Assembly: GCA_958439775.1 (NCBI GenBank)
Contig: CAUBWQ010000050.1
Location: 1 to 6,716 of the forward strand
Origin: an uncultured Collinsella sp.
GTDB lineage: Bacteria; Actinomycetota; Coriobacteriia; Coriobacteriales; Coriobacteriaceae
DNA: 6,716 nucleotides
Direction of reading: 5' to 3'
Shown here piece after piece: positions 5,461 through 6,716 of the stretch. The notes under the pieces are model-generated. The model saw nothing but the letters and a program-made list of their open reading frames with translations. It had not been told where the DNA came from and ran no database searches. Each line of letters opens with the position of its first letter. The first letter of the stretch is position 1. The translations under genes were made by a program, and so were the position numbers.

Positions 5461-6716
<1,256 letters not shown>

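Overview
The window reads as a chromosomal piece of a GC-rich, host-associated actinobacterium. Gene content, GAAAGG-type ribosome binding sites, a twin-arginine lipoprotein signal and codon use resemble gut Coriobacteriia such as Collinsella. That assignment is an inference from pattern recognition, not a measured match.

Layout. Positions 1-440 (+) hold the C-terminal part of a GntR-family regulator with a UTRA ligand-binding domain, ended by a strong hairpin terminator at 482-530. The 441-746 gap also carries an AT-rich control region with two TTGT...ACAA palindromes (552-563, 627-638), a weak promoter candidate, and a leader hairpin (705-723) just before a ribosome binding site. Positions 747-5079 (+) form a complete carbohydrate ABC importer: a Tat-type lipoprotein solute-binding protein, two permeases overlapping by one base, and a MalK/MsmK/UgpC-type ATPase. 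A GC-rich hairpin without a T-run sits before the first permease and another before the ATPase. Each is followed by nearly the same 13 bases, GCATAT(T/C)GAAAGG. The unit ends at a terminator at 5148-5191. The 5080-5460 gap contains no gene I can support. It holds that terminator, two diverged palindromic repeat units exactly 80 bp apart (5223-5283 and 5303-5363), a 28-bp inverted repeat formed between them, and the terminator of the convergent gene. Positions 5461-6716 (-) are the C-terminal half of glycogen/alpha-glucan phosphorylase (glgP), cut by the window edge.

How the genes may work together: the importer would bring in a sugar or oligosaccharide under control of the upstream GntR regulator. 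GlgP phosphorolyses alpha-1,4-glucans to glucose-1-phosphate, which makes an alpha-glucoside or maltodextrin a reasonable guess. No glycoside hydrolase is visible, so the substrate stays open.

The most notable anomaly is in the first permease. The EAA coupling loop appears to lack about 11 residues, including the conserved Glu, compared with the permease family and with the partner permease next door. I saw no evidence for a wholly new system. The permease deletion, the 80-bp palindromic repeats and the paired intergenic hairpin modules are the best leads.
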